From contig NZ_LWEH01000364.1 in the NCBI RefSeq assembly GCF_001635455.1, forward strand, positions 186,001-250,000: 64,000 bases of DNA. The letters run 5' to 3'. Both the position numbers and the translations under genes were made by a program. This DNA is from Vibrio sp. HI00D65. GTDB lineage: Bacteria > Pseudomonadota > Gammaproteobacteria > Enterobacterales > Vibrionaceae. The notes under the pieces are model-generated. The model was not told the origin of the DNA, searched no databases, and saw nothing but the letters and a program-made list of their open reading frames with translations. Of this stretch, positions 8,061-16,572 are shown one piece after another (the stretch's first letter is position 1; each line of letters begins with the position of its first letter).

Positions 8061-9431
8061 ATGACATTGGCTTATCAGGTAAAAAACCCTTATACACAAG
8101 AGAGCATTGGTCAATTTCACTTTAGTTCAAAAGAAGAAATTGCAAATTGTTTTGCCATCCTTCATGAGGGGCGTGAAGTACAGTCGAAGCTAAGGGCTTT
8201 TCAGCGTTCTGATATTTTGCGTAGATTAGCGGGTTTATTAGAAACCCATGCTGAATCTTTAGCATCAATGATAACGCAAGAAACAGGAAAAACGATCGCA
8301 GATAGCCGAATCGAGTTGACGCGTGCTATTAATACCACCATTGCTTGCAGTGAAGAAGCACGTCAAATCCAAGGTGAAGTGCTGGACTCTGATGCCTATG
8401 CACCTGCGAGAGGCAAAACTGGTGTTGTTCGTTACACTCCTATCGGTACCGTGCTATGTATTACACCTTTTAATTTCCCTATTAATATAGCAATGCACAA
8501 AATTGGCCCAGCTTTTGCTGCAGGCAACCGGATTATTTTTAAACCAGCACCGATTAACCATGGTTCAGCAGCAAAGTTGGTCGAGCTTTGCTACGAAGCG
8601 GGCATCCCAAAAGAAGTGCTGCAGCTTCTTGTGCCAGATATTAATCAAATGGCTGGGCTAGTGAGTCATCCAGACGTTAATGCGGTGAACTTCACCGGAG
8701 GTCATCCAGCGGCTGAAGCTATCGCTGCCCACGCAGGTTATAAAAAAATGCTGTTTGAATTAGGAGGCAGTGATCCACTCATTGTCATGCCTGATGCAGA
8801 TCTTGAAGCTGCGGTTAATGCTGCTATTCAACAGCGTTTTGCTACGGCAGGTCAGCGCTGTACTGCTGCGAAACGTTTGTTTGTCCACCAAGACATATAT
8901 AATGAATTTCGTGACTCACTGTTGAGCGCGAGCAGTGAGCTTGTTATAGGTGATCCTGCTGAAGAAGCGACTTTTGTCGGGCCGCTTGTCAACGAGCAAT
9001 CCGCTATTCAAATACAAGATGTGATTGATCAAAGTGTGAAAATGGGCGCCCACATTGTTCTTGGTGGACAAAGAGAAGGCAATATTGTTTTTCCGACCAT
9101 ATTAGAGAATGTGCCAGATGATAGCCCAGTGATGACAGAGGAAGTGTTTGGCCCGGTTATTCCATTGCGTGAGTTTGCGTCTATCGATGAGATTATTCCT
9201 ATTATCAATAGTAGTGATTATGGTCTTCAGGCTGGTGTATTTACTCATGACTTGAGAACAATAAATAGGTTGTTCGATGAGCTAGATGTGGGGACTCTTG
9301 CGGTGAATGACGGTCCTGGATTTAGAGCAGAGCACTTTCCATTCGGAGGGGTGAAGAATAGTGGTATTGGTCGAGAAGGAATAAAGTATGCGATAAGAGA
9401 AATGTCTGTTACTAAAACGCTAGTGTTATAA
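8061..9431 (+). CDS. safD: NAD(P)+ aldehyde dehydrogenase, probable sulfoacetaldehyde dehydrogenase
   Basis: A 456-residue non-acylating ALDH. The general base lies in LFELGGSDPLIV, the nucleophile in ATAGQRCTAAKR, and the cofactor region starts CITPFNFPIN; EEVFGPVIPL and HFPFGGVKNSGIGREG complete the family pattern. There is a good ribosome site (AGGAAAG) before the ATG. Downstream of a SafE-like exporter and next to a taurine aminotransferase, the expected reaction is sulfoacetaldehyde to sulfoacetate. The substrate rests on context; sequence alone would also allow succinate-semialdehyde or betaine-aldehyde use. Confidence 0.8.
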   Translation: MTLAYQVKNPYTQESIGQFHFSSKEEIANCFAILHEGREVQSKLRAFQRSDILRRLAGLLETHAESLASMITQETGKTIADSRIELTRAINTTIACSEEARQIQGEVLDSDAYAPARGKTGVVRYTPIGTVLCITPFNFPINIAMHKIGPAFAAGNRIIFKPAPINHGSAAKLVELCYEAGIPKEVLQLLVPDINQMAGLVSHPDVNAVNFTGGHPAAEAIAAHAGYKKMLFELGGSDPLIVMPDADLEAAVNAAIQQRFATAGQRCTAAKRLFVHQDIYNEFRDSLLSASSELVIGDPAEEATFVGPLVNEQSAIQIQDVIDQSVKMGAHIVLGGQREGNIVFPTILENVPDDSPVMTEEVFGPVIPLREFASIDEIIPIINSSDYGLQAGVFTHDLRTINRLFDELDVGTLAVNDGPGFRAEHFPFGGVKNSGIGREGIKYAIREMSVTKTLVL

Positions 9432-9534
9432 ATATTTATCTATGGTGTGTAGATGTAGTTTGGACATTAGATTACGCAACTTCACTCATTTATGGGGAAG
9501 TTAAGCAAAAGGTAACTCGTTTTTCTCTAAATTA

Positions 9535-9559
9535 AAGCCCGTGAAGTTTTAACGGGCTT
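9535..9559 (+). terminator. stem-loop after the safE-safD operon
   Basis: AAGCCCGT (9535-9542) pairs perfectly with ACGGGCTT (9552-9559) across a 9-nt loop. There is no strong T-run after it, so termination may be weak or factor-assisted. The rest of 9432-9671 holds no gene I can support. Confidence 0.5.
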
Positions 9560-9671
9560 ATCGGACAATACTTCACAGGCTTCGATTTTGAGAGCGATAC
9601 TCATTTTTATAAAAATAATTTTATAACCTATATACATGATAAGTAAGTGATTTTATTCAAAGCAACCCCAC

Positions 9672-9689
9672 CTACCTATCAGTAGGTAG
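9672..9689. promoter_or_regulatory. TetR-type palindromic operator O1
   Basis: A perfect 7-4-7 palindrome: CTACCTA (9672-9678), four bases, TAGGTAG (9683-9689). It sits 10 bp upstream of a candidate -35 element. A second, near-identical palindrome lies at 9785-9802. The size and symmetry suit a TetR-family repressor, but no tetR gene is adjacent. Confidence 0.65.
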
Positions 9690-9698
9690 ATAAAGTTG

Positions 9699-9727
9699 TT
9701 GACGTGAAACCGATCCGATCTTAAAGT
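9699..9727 (+). promoter_or_regulatory. candidate sigma-70 promoter of the SDR gene
   Basis: TTGACG at 9699-9704, a 17-bp spacer, then TAAAGT at 9722-9727. It is framed by the two TetR-type palindromes, giving a leader of nearly 90 nt before the SDR start. Confidence 0.5.
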
Positions 9728-9739
9728 ACACCCACTGAC

Positions 9740-9776
9740 GAGGAGATGGTCTCTACTACTCCTCCATTTTTTTGAA
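9740..9776 (+). terminator. leader hairpin with T-run (possible attenuator)
   Basis: GAGGAG (9740-9745) can pair with CTCCTC (9759-9764), followed at once by a run of T (from 9767). This resembles an intrinsic terminator, yet lies in the predicted leader of the SDR gene, upstream of the second operator. It could attenuate the transcript or end upstream read-through. Confidence 0.35.
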
Positions 9777-9784
9777 TAAGAAAC

Positions 9785-9802
9785 CTATCTACTGGTAGGT
9801 AG
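9785..9802. promoter_or_regulatory. TetR-type palindromic operator O2
   Basis: CTATCTA (9785-9791) and TAGGTAG (9796-9802) form a 7-4-7 palindrome with one mismatch, the sister of O1. It lies 22 bp before the start codon, placed to block elongation or to support a repression loop with O1. Confidence 0.6.
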
Positions 9803-9824
9803 TTTTTAGATTAAGGATTTCATT

Positions 9825-10595
9825 ATGTTTAACACATCTTCTATTGCACTAATTGTTGGCGGTTCTTCTGGTATGGGTAAAGCAACAGCAGAGCGACTGC
9901 TTAAGTCTGGTGTGCCTGTAATGATTCTCTCTCATGACAAACAGAATCTTGCTGAAGCAAAATTGGAACTGGAATCAACTACGAATGGTCATGTTGAAAC
10001 GGCTCAGGTTGATTTATACGACCCTTCTGCTGTTCAAAGCTTTATTGAACAGTTGAATGCAGAAAAACGTCACATTGGCTATTTGGTGAATGCGGCTGGT
10101 TTCTTCAAACCTGTCGATTTCCTAGAGCATTCTGAGCAAGATTACGACCTTCAGTTAGATATGAACCGTGCTTTCTTCTTCATTACACAAGCTGTTGCGA
10201 AAAATATGAAACAGCACTGTGGTGGCGCAATTGTAAACATCGGTTCTATGTGGGCACACCAAGCAATTAAAGCAACGCCTTCTTCAGCTTACTCAATGCA
10301 GAAAGCGGCACTACATGCACTAACAAAAAACTTGGCCATTGAACTAGGTGACCACGGTGTACGTGTAAACGCAGTGGCTCCAGCAGTCGTAATGTCGACA
10401 ATTTATAAGTCATTCATCGCTGAAGATGAGATTGAATCTGCACTACAAGGTTTTAACGACTTCCACCCAATCGGTCGAATTGGTTCTACAGACGATGTTG
10501 CTGACGCGATTGAGTACCTACTATCGAATAAGTCTTCTTGGGTAACGGGCACGATTCTAAATGTCGATGGCGGCGTTATGGCGGGTCGAAACTAA
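9825..10595 (+). CDS. short-chain dehydrogenase/reductase
   Basis: A 256-residue classical SDR with all motifs intact: cofactor turn VGGSSGMG near residue 12, NAAG near residue 90, catalytic serine in NIGSMW, YSMQK active site and the C-terminal VTGTILNVDGG. It should be a cytosolic NAD(P)-dependent oxidoreductase of FabG-like type; the substrate cannot be read from sequence. It is a single gene behind two TetR-type palindromes, a pattern typical of inducible detoxification or fatty-acid-related reductases. Confidence 0.85.
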   Translation: MFNTSSIALIVGGSSGMGKATAERLLKSGVPVMILSHDKQNLAEAKLELESTTNGHVETAQVDLYDPSAVQSFIEQLNAEKRHIGYLVNAAGFFKPVDFLEHSEQDYDLQLDMNRAFFFITQAVAKNMKQHCGGAIVNIGSMWAHQAIKATPSSAYSMQKAALHALTKNLAIELGDHGVRVNAVAPAVVMSTIYKSFIAEDEIESALQGFNDFHPIGRIGSTDDVADAIEYLLSNKSSWVTGTILNVDGGVMAGRN

Positions 10596-10686
10596 ATTAT
10601 TTACGACTTTTCAAGATGTGGCAGTTGTTTCAATAAAGAAATACTGTAACCAAACGAATAAAAATTAGAAATAGAAAGGCTAATGT

Positions 10687-10926
10687 ATGCGTAAGATAAT
10701 TGCACTTGGATTAATGGCTACTTCAATGAATACTGTTTTTGCTGCAGATGGGGCTTATACAGGAACTATTGATACGACAACGAGCAAAGGCAATCAAGTA
10801 AAGGTAGAGCGTGTCAAGGTTGATTTTATTCTTAAAGGAAGAAATAAAGCGTCTAATGGCGGTTTGAAATTTAGTTCGAATGCTTCACATGACCAAAAAT
10901 TCCAATTGAAAGGTCGTCGTGATTAA
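10687..10926 (+). CDS. small secreted protein of unknown function
   Basis: A 79-residue protein with a clear signal peptide (MRKIIALGLMATSMNTVFAA, cleavage about residue 19). The mature part of about 60 residues is basic, with many Lys/Arg/Thr/Ser and no cysteine. A GGC-type ribosome site (AGAAAGGCTA) precedes the ATG. I do not recognise the family. The mature segment looks like one or two beta-hairpins, so a periplasmic or secreted adaptor is possible. Its only neighbours are the SDR gene and an IS relic. Confidence 0.55.
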   Translation: MRKIIALGLMATSMNTVFAADGAYTGTIDTTTSKGNQVKVERVKVDFILKGRNKASNGGLKFSSNASHDQKFQLKGRRD

Positions 10927-11024
10927 CGCTAAATCATGCCATGAAAATACTGTGCCGTCGGGTGCAGTTTTTTCGTTTTGTGATTAGGGGGAGCATTGGT
11001 GCGAACTAGGTAATAATGTGGACT

Positions 11025-11812
11025 GGCTTTGTTAAGTAATTCAGCTTAGAGATAGAGTCGCCCGTTTCTTGTATTTCTTAGTCAATACGATAAAGTTTTA
11101 GGCACACCTAATCCAGTAAGCTTGTTCAACGCTTTTATAATCGCATAGGTTTCACCCACCTGAGCATTGTAGTTCCCCAGGATTAATTTTTCACCTAGCA
11201 GCTGCTTTACTCGGTACATTGCGGTCTCGGATAGAGAGCGCTTGTGATAGCCATACCGCTTTTTCCACTTCTTGTTGGAGCCGCAGAGCTTCTGGCAACC
11301 CACCCTTAAGTTACGAACATGCCCTTGTTCCCAGAAGGCTGCCCTTTCTCTTGGCGGGATGAGCGGAACAGCTCGCTTGATCAGTATGGCATCATGGCAA
11401 ATCCTTGTGTCATAAGCGCAATTATCTGATATCTCAATGATTTTCCGACGTGTCTGCATGAGTAACTTGGGGAGCACTTCGGCATCGGTTACGTGAGATA
11501 AGCTCAGCTCTGCTGTGCTATCTCGTGGGGGCTTGTATCTACTGCGATGTGCAGCTTACGCCATACTCTGCGTATCCCGTCAGTTCTATGCTTCTTGACT
11601 TTACATTCACCTTCGCCATTAACCTTGAGACCAGTGACATCAATGGCTAGGTTTTGTATCACACTTCTGGTTTTAGTTTTAAATGAAACCTCAACATCTT
11701 TAGATCGACGGCTTATACAGGTGTAGTGTGGGCCAACCAGCGGAATGTTAGCCAGCTTAAATACGGAGTCTAGAAAACCTTGCAGCGCTTAAGATGATGA
11801 TTTTCATAATAT
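11025..11812 (-). mobile_element. IS5-family (IS903-like) insertion sequence remnant
   Basis: The end at 11025 begins GGCTTTGTTAAGTAATTC, resembling the IS903-group terminal repeat. The element runs leftward-coding to about 11812, where the transposase start and the other terminal repeat are missing. It is therefore truncated at its 5' side and cannot move by itself. Confidence 0.7.
11082..11800 (-). pseudogene. IS5-family transposase, frameshifted and 5'-truncated
   Basis: Reading leftward, the first part gives LQGFLDSVFKLANIPLVGPH, YTCISRRSKDVEVSFKTKTR and DGIRRVWRKLHIAVDTS, then a small deletion near 11512 shifts the frame into a stop. The rest (11082-11477) continues as the C-terminal half with PLIPPRERAAFWEQGH and YGYHKRSLSETAMYRVKQLL. 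Both halves match IS903-type DDE transposases, so this is one broken gene. Confidence 0.8.
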
Positions 11813-11866
11813 CTCCTAGATTTATGACGCTAATTTTATCCTACTAAATTCTCCATAGCACTACTG

Positions 11867-13723
11867 TCAGCGAATTAGCAAATCATGCACTTCTTTTTGT
11901 AACAAATGGCGATCTAACGTGGTTGGTTGTAATAGCTTACCAATATTGACCTCGATACGAGACCAAATACGAGTCGGGCGCTTAGTTAACGCGTGTCCAT
12001 TTTTATGGCTGAAGAAAGAGCCCCATAAGCCCTTTAACGCCATTGGAATCACGGGTACAGATCTTCTCTTTAAAATCTTCTCAACACCGGGTCTGAACTC
12101 GCCCAGTTCACCATTTGAGGTCAAACGGCCTTCAGGGAAGAGACAAACTACTTCATCGTTACTAAACGCTTGCTCAATCTGTTCGAAAGCTCTTTTGTAA
12201 GTCTCTGCACATTTGCGTGGAGAGCAGATTGGGATAACTCCAGCATGACGAAAAACGTGTTTAAGAACAGGTAGCTCACTGATTGACTTGTCCATCACGA
12301 ATCGAACTGGGCGGGTTGATGTACCCATTAGAATCAAAGCGTCCACATAGCTTACATGGTTTGCCACAATCAGGGCAGCGCCTTGCTCCGGGATATGCTG
12401 ACGACCGGTTACCGAAACTCGGTACAGGCAGTGGCTTAGCAAGTAGCTAATAAAGCGCTGAGTAAACTCAGGTACTTGACGGTAAACATAGATGGCTACG
12501 ATGAAGTTACCGACGGCCAAAATCGCAAATAGCTCAACAATAGAGAACTCAAAAACACTTAACACCAAGATAGAAACAGCAGCGGAAGCGACCATAAACA
12601 GTGCATTCATGATGTTGTTTGCCGCAATAGATTGAGCACATTCGCCTTCTTCTGAACGCGATTGGATAAACGCATAAAGGGGAACAATAAATACACCTCC
12701 GCTCACACCCACCAAGAACAAGTCGATCATCACTCTAATATGCGAAGACTGAGCAACAAAGCTTTGTACATCGTAATATTGACTTGGGAAAGATTCGATT
12801 GCAGGTACTGCCCATAAAAGGTCGGCACTGAAAATCGTTAAGCCCAAAATACCAAATGGTAGAATACCCAGTTCAACTTGATTGAAAGACAGCTTTTCAC
12901 ACAACCATGAACCCGTCGCGATTCCAACTGAGAATAGAGCTAACAGCAGAGAAACCACAGTGCTGTCTGCAAATAGGTGTTCGCGAGCAAAGTTCGGGAA
13001 TTGAGTTAGGTAAGTCGCACCCATAAACCAGAACCAACTGATCGCGAGAATAGACATCCAAATACCGCGTTGTTTTTTTGCCAGTTTGAGTGTTTTCTTC
13101 AAACCAGTAATAGGTTCGAATTTTACTTTGTCACTTTTCTTACTTGGCAGAGAAGGGATGTTAGCGCTGCTTAAAAAGCCTAGAAGTGAAAGCGTAATTA
13201 CAATGCAAGAGGCGATAATCATGCCGTTTGGAACTGCAAGCAGAAGACCTGCGCTTAATGTACCAATCAGGATAGAAAGGAAAGTCCCAATCTCAACCCA
13301 AGCATTACCTTTAACTAGATCATCCGATTTTAGCGCTTGAGGAAGTAGAGCGTATTTCACAGGGCCGAAGTAAGCCGATTGAGCGCCAGTCATGAAGAGT
13401 AGTCCCAGCATTAGGATAGCACTCTGCGTCATGATAGCCGTCGCAGCACAACTCATGATCACCAATTCAATAAGTTTTAAGCGGCGGATTAGCTTAGCTT
13501 TGTCCATGTTGTCGGCAATCGCACCAGCGTGAGCTGAAAACAGAAAGAAGGGAAGAATAAATAAGCCAGCCGCAAGGTTAACAAAAAGATCGACCGACAT
13601 CGGTAGTGAATCAATTTGGCTGTAGGTCACCATCAGCAAGAGAATATTTTTGTAGATATTGTCGTTCAGTGCACCAAGGCACTGAGTAACGAAATAGGGG
13701 AAGAATCGTTTAGTAAGAAACAT
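11867..13723 (-). CDS. MFS transporter fused to PlsC-type acyltransferase (LplT/Aas-like)
   Basis: A 618-residue two-domain protein. Residues 1 to about 410 form an LplT-like MFS transporter with about 12 helices (FVTQCLGALNDNIYKN at the start). Residues about 430-610 form a glycerophospholipid acyltransferase with the HX4D motif in ANHVSYVDALIL and FPEGRLTSNGELGEFRPG. In E. coli, LplT flips lysophospholipids inward and Aas re-acylates them. This protein joins the transport and acyl-transfer steps but lacks the acyl-ACP synthetase domain of Aas. Expected role: retrieval and repair of lysophospholipids at the inner membrane. Confidence 0.85.
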   Translation of the reverse strand: MFLTKRFFPYFVTQCLGALNDNIYKNILLLMVTYSQIDSLPMSVDLFVNLAAGLFILPFFLFSAHAGAIADNMDKAKLIRRLKLIELVIMSCAATAIMTQSAILMLGLLFMTGAQSAYFGPVKYALLPQALKSDDLVKGNAWVEIGTFLSILIGTLSAGLLLAVPNGMIIASCIVITLSLLGFLSSANIPSLPSKKSDKVKFEPITGLKKTLKLAKKQRGIWMSILAISWFWFMGATYLTQFPNFAREHLFADSTVVSLLLALFSVGIATGSWLCEKLSFNQVELGILPFGILGLTIFSADLLWAVPAIESFPSQYYDVQSFVAQSSHIRVMIDLFLVGVSGGVFIVPLYAFIQSRSEEGECAQSIAANNIMNALFMVASAAVSILVLSVFEFSIVELFAILAVGNFIVAIYVYRQVPEFTQRFISYLLSHCLYRVSVTGRQHIPEQGAALIVANHVSYVDALILMGTSTRPVRFVMDKSISELPVLKHVFRHAGVIPICSPRKCAETYKRAFEQIEQAFSNDEVVCLFPEGRLTSNGELGEFRPGVEKILKRRSVPVIPMALKGLWGSFFSHKNGHALTKRPTRIWSRIEVNIGKLLQPTTLDRHLLQKEVHDLLIR

Positions 13724-13905
13724 GCTGGCTCCGTAGGGGCAAAATCGCGTTGAGATGGGAGCACTTTAATGGCTGAGCTTTAGGAAACCAGCGTAAAGAA
13801 AAGAGTTACGTTATGAGAAACCAAAAGTAACACTTTGCGATACTTCTGGTTTCATTAACTTGAGACATTGAACGGATAGGTGCTTTTATACGTTACGAGA
13901 TTAGC

Positions 13906-14265
13906 TTAATGTCGGAACCAGACGCTGAGCATTCTCAATGTAACGAACAAGATAAAGCCAGACAGTCCAATAAAGCCCAAGGTGATGAGATAAAAGAACA
14001 GACGCACCAAGCGAACTTTCATTCGTTTGAAAAAACCGAGGCTTGGTGTAAGTTCAGGAACATGCTGAAAGCTTGAGAACATCACCCAAGCGGCAAGTGC
14101 CCACAACGCCGTTACGCCACTCGGAATAAGATAAGACTCCCCAACCACATCAGAAAGTTGCAAGAGTGTGGCAATGAACACCGCAAAACCAGCAAAGGCA
14201 ATGAGTATGAATAAAGGGAGAATAGGTCTCGTCTTGACCGATAAGCTTTTGAGTTTATCGAGCAT
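13906..14265 (-). CDS. small membrane protein
   Basis: I choose the ATG at 14265 (MLDKLKSLSVKTRP), 10 bp after the stop of the XRE regulator gene, giving 119 residues. The longer frame would start inside that gene. Three hydrophobic segments are visible (residues about 15-35, 45-65 and 90-112). No known family comes to mind. The tight spacing suggests co-transcription with the regulator. Confidence 0.65.
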   Translation of the reverse strand: MLDKLKSLSVKTRPILPLFILIAFAGFAVFIATLLQLSDVVGESYLIPSGVTALWALAAWVMFSSFQHVPELTPSLGFFKRMKVRLVRLFFYLITLGFIGLSGFILFVTLRMLSVWFRH

Positions 14266-14275
14266 CAGGTAGTAC

Positions 14276-15013
14276 CTACTTGCGTTCCCAAGGGTTAAAC
14301 AGCGGGAATGTCCAACGACGCATCGCAATCACCAGAGAGGTACCGTGCTTCTCGTTCATATCCAGTGAATCGTCGCTCTGACAGGTCTGATAAAACTCAT
14401 CAATGACCTTTTGTAGCTTCTGCTGCATCTTCTTGTTAGTTGGTAAGCTCATTAAGCCCGTTGCCATCACTAGCTTTTCATCTTCAGCAGAGAAATAGCT
14501 CTGGAAGAAAGCTTCTTGAACTTGTTGCTGGAAGAAACGCTGAATAGGGCCACCTGTGTGCCAACGGAAAGTCGGGGAAATACGCAGGCGAATCTTGTTA
14601 CCTGGCAGCAAGTCGATGATATTGAGACGATCGAGTTGGGCGAGCTTTTGTATCAGCTCTAACTCATCAAAGGTGTATTGCTCGATGATTTGCTCGAAGC
14701 GATAACCATTGACCACACAAACCGCAACCAACAATAAGCCTTTATCATCAACCAGCTGTTTTTCTTGTTCTAGCGTGAGCGACTCCAGCCCTTTGTTGTG
14801 TGCCGCAGCCAGCTTAAATAGCTCAGACATCTCCAAACCAATTAGTTGACAGATACGCTCCAATCGATCGAGGCTAATTTGACTGCCTTCTGCCAATAAG
14901 CGCTTTATGGAGCCCTCGCTTAACTCCAAATGTTGTGCAACATCGACATAGTGCAAGCCATACAGCTTGAGTTGGCGTTTGAGTTCTTTGATAAGGTCTT
15001 GACTTTCTGACAT
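14276..15013 (-). CDS. XRE/Cro-CI family transcriptional regulator
   Basis: A 245-residue protein with an N-terminal Cro/CI helix-turn-helix at about residues 8-62 (YVDVAQHLELSEGSIKRLLA, then LDRLERICQLIGLEMSELF). The remaining ~180 residues form an unknown, mostly helical domain that may sense a ligand or mediate dimerisation. It is followed by the small membrane protein gene as a likely two-gene operon. Target unknown. Confidence 0.75.
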   Translation of the reverse strand: MSESQDLIKELKRQLKLYGLHYVDVAQHLELSEGSIKRLLAEGSQISLDRLERICQLIGLEMSELFKLAAAHNKGLESLTLEQEKQLVDDKGLLLVAVCVVNGYRFEQIIEQYTFDELELIQKLAQLDRLNIIDLLPGNKIRLRISPTFRWHTGGPIQRFFQQQVQEAFFQSYFSAEDEKLVMATGLMSLPTNKKMQQKLQKVIDEFYQTCQSDDSLDMNEKHGTSLVIAMRRWTFPLFNPWERK

Positions 15014-15229
15014 ATTAACCTTTACTCCTCAGTGTAATTATTCTAGCGAGATTGATTTACTGTTTAATGTTCTCGATTCGCATATTCGACTATCTCAAGC
15101 GCTGTATCCAGTTGATACTGTTCAATCTAAGCTGGATATTCTTACACACGACAGCGTTAATCTAAAAGAAATCGACCCAATGATGAGTGTGGACTAATTA
15201 TTTATCTGGTCGGTGATAATTGCGATTAA

Positions 15230-15427
15230 TTGGGGGAAAAGAACCCTTTTGCAGTGTTGCAAAATGTAACTCACATGATTCAATATGCTCGGTACTTATC
15301 GTCTTTATCGATTGGAAAGAAAGTGGCTAACTCAGCTAGAAAGACAGGTATAAAATCAGTATTTGAACCATTTAACTTACTTCTTCTTGTTTTTATGGCT
15401 TTGCTTACATTTCTATTTAAGTCATGA
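15230..15427 (+). CDS. possible small membrane protein
   Basis: A 65-codon frame that would start at a TTG preceded by a weak site; the last ~20 residues (FNLLLLVFMALLTFLF) look like a membrane helix and the first part is basic. It ends 1 bp from the convergent DUF2007 gene. The non-ATG start and lack of recognisable homology make it doubtful. Confidence 0.3.
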   Translation: MGEKNPFAVLQNVTHMIQYARYLSSLSIGKKVANSARKTGIKSVFEPFNLLLLVFMALLTFLFKS

Positions 15428-15428
15428 C

Positions 15429-15833
15429 TCAAAGTTTTTCGCTGAACTCATCACACTGATTGCACTTATAACCCTGTTTATAGAAAAACAGAGGAAAGCC
15501 TAACAATATGAACACCAGAAACGCTGGCCGCTTACCCTTTGTATAGGCAGATAAGTCACTACTTCCGCAGTGAGGGCAAATGTCTAGCTTTTCTCCTATT
15601 TCTTGAGAGTGACTTTCTAGGCATTCAGAAAAATCACCATTAAGAATTTCGGTTGCCTCCTCTAAGTCTTCTTCTGAAACCATTAATCGAACACCTCCAA
15701 TTGCATTCGAATATAGCCATTGTGTATTCACCGTATGTTCATCTCCAATGAAGCTTTTAATACCAGCACTTTCTAGACTAGCTTTGGCAATATGGGCTTC
15801 ATGAGGAAAAGAAAACCTTGCTACTACAATCAT
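15429..15833 (-). CDS. DUF2007-type protein with zinc-ribbon
   Basis: A 134-residue protein. Residues 1-70 match the DUF2007 pattern of a small ferredoxin-like fold (VARFSFPHEAHIAKASLESA, AIGGVRLMVSEEDLEEATEI). Then comes a CPHCGSSDL cysteine pair, a hydrophobic helix (FLVFILLGFPLFF) and a second pair CNQCDEF, so the two CxxC knuckles flank a membrane segment. Function unknown; the DUF2007 family is described as putative signal-transducing. Confidence 0.75.
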   Translation of the reverse strand: MIVVARFSFPHEAHIAKASLESAGIKSFIGDEHTVNTQWLYSNAIGGVRLMVSEEDLEEATEILNGDFSECLESHSQEIGEKLDICPHCGSSDLSAYTKGKRPAFLVFILLGFPLFFYKQGYKCNQCDEFSEKL

Positions 15834-15968
15834 GAATTTCTCCTAAAGGTATAGACATAATGCCCCCACGAATGAGCTAAAGTCCTAACAGTCACCATTT
15901 CTCGATTGTGACGCTGTGGGGTCGATAACCTTATCATCACAAAAGCTTATAGATTCTAAATGACTCAC

Positions 15969-16118
15969 TTATAACTTGTTCAATATTTCACTGTCTAGCT
16001 CATGAATTTTGAAACCGAAGACAAGGTGAACCCCCTCAAGTGCTTCATCAGAAAGTAACGTTTCTAGGATTAATGCTTGTTTTATAAGCATGAGCCCAGG
16101 TCGATTAGAAATATCCAT
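15969..16118 (-). CDS. possible 49-residue protein
   Basis: A short frame starting ATG at 16116-16118 and ending TAA at 15969-15971. The translation (MDISNRPGLMLIKQALILET, then an amphipathic C-terminal half ending LDSEILNKL) has a protein-like composition, with weak ribosome-site support. It may be a true small gene or the tail of a deleted one. The rest of 15834-15968 shows nothing I can name. Confidence 0.35.
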   Translation of the reverse strand: MDISNRPGLMLIKQALILETLLSDEALEGVHLVFGFKIHELDSEILNKL

Positions 16119-16157
16119 ATATATACTTCAATCTTTCAACAGCCTCACTCCCACTCA

Positions 16158-16415
16158 ATGAACAAAGATAATAAAGTCATTAGCCACAAGGCTATCCTCA
16201 AACACTTACAAATCTATCTTGAACCTATGTTGCTCGATAAAGCCCAAAATACCGACGTTTCCTGGGTCATGGCGATGGTCAAAGATGAAGCTCTTAAAGC
16301 CGTAATTGTGCATACTCGTGGTAATCAAGCAAAACCCGCGAAGTTATTGGGCATTAGTCGTAGTAATTTCACTATCAAAATAAAAGATACAGCCTCTCAA
16401 CGACAAGGCAGGTGA
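16158..16415 (+). CDS. Fis-type DNA-binding protein
   Basis: I take the ATG at 16158, giving 85 residues. The C-terminal half carries a Fis-like helix-turn-helix: ALKAVIVHTRGNQAKPAKLL followed by GISRSNFTIKIKD, which parallels the GNQSKAAxLLGINRNTLRKKL pattern of Fis and NtrC-type C termini. It is shorter and more divergent than housekeeping Fis (98 residues), so it is likely an accessory paralogue or a decayed copy. Neighbouring genes give no hint of a target. Confidence 0.6.
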   Translation: MNKDNKVISHKAILKHLQIYLEPMLLDKAQNTDVSWVMAMVKDEALKAVIVHTRGNQAKPAKLLGISRSNFTIKIKDTASQRQGR

Positions 16416-16572
16416 AGCTTCACTGTGCCGGTATATTTGATGTGCTCTTTAAGAGTTTAGAACACCGACTTTTAACTAATCGTAACTCATTATTGGACAA
16501 AAGTGAGTTAGAGCCGAAGCTCTAACTAGTTCCGTGAACATTAGAGAAAGTAGCTTGAGCCTTAAACGTTTG

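Noticed and set aside
15010..15197. Open frame ending LKEIDPMMSVD upstream of the small membrane ORF
   Set aside because: The translation looks protein-like, but there is no start codon; at most it is a gene fragment, and it covers the XRE gene's promoter.
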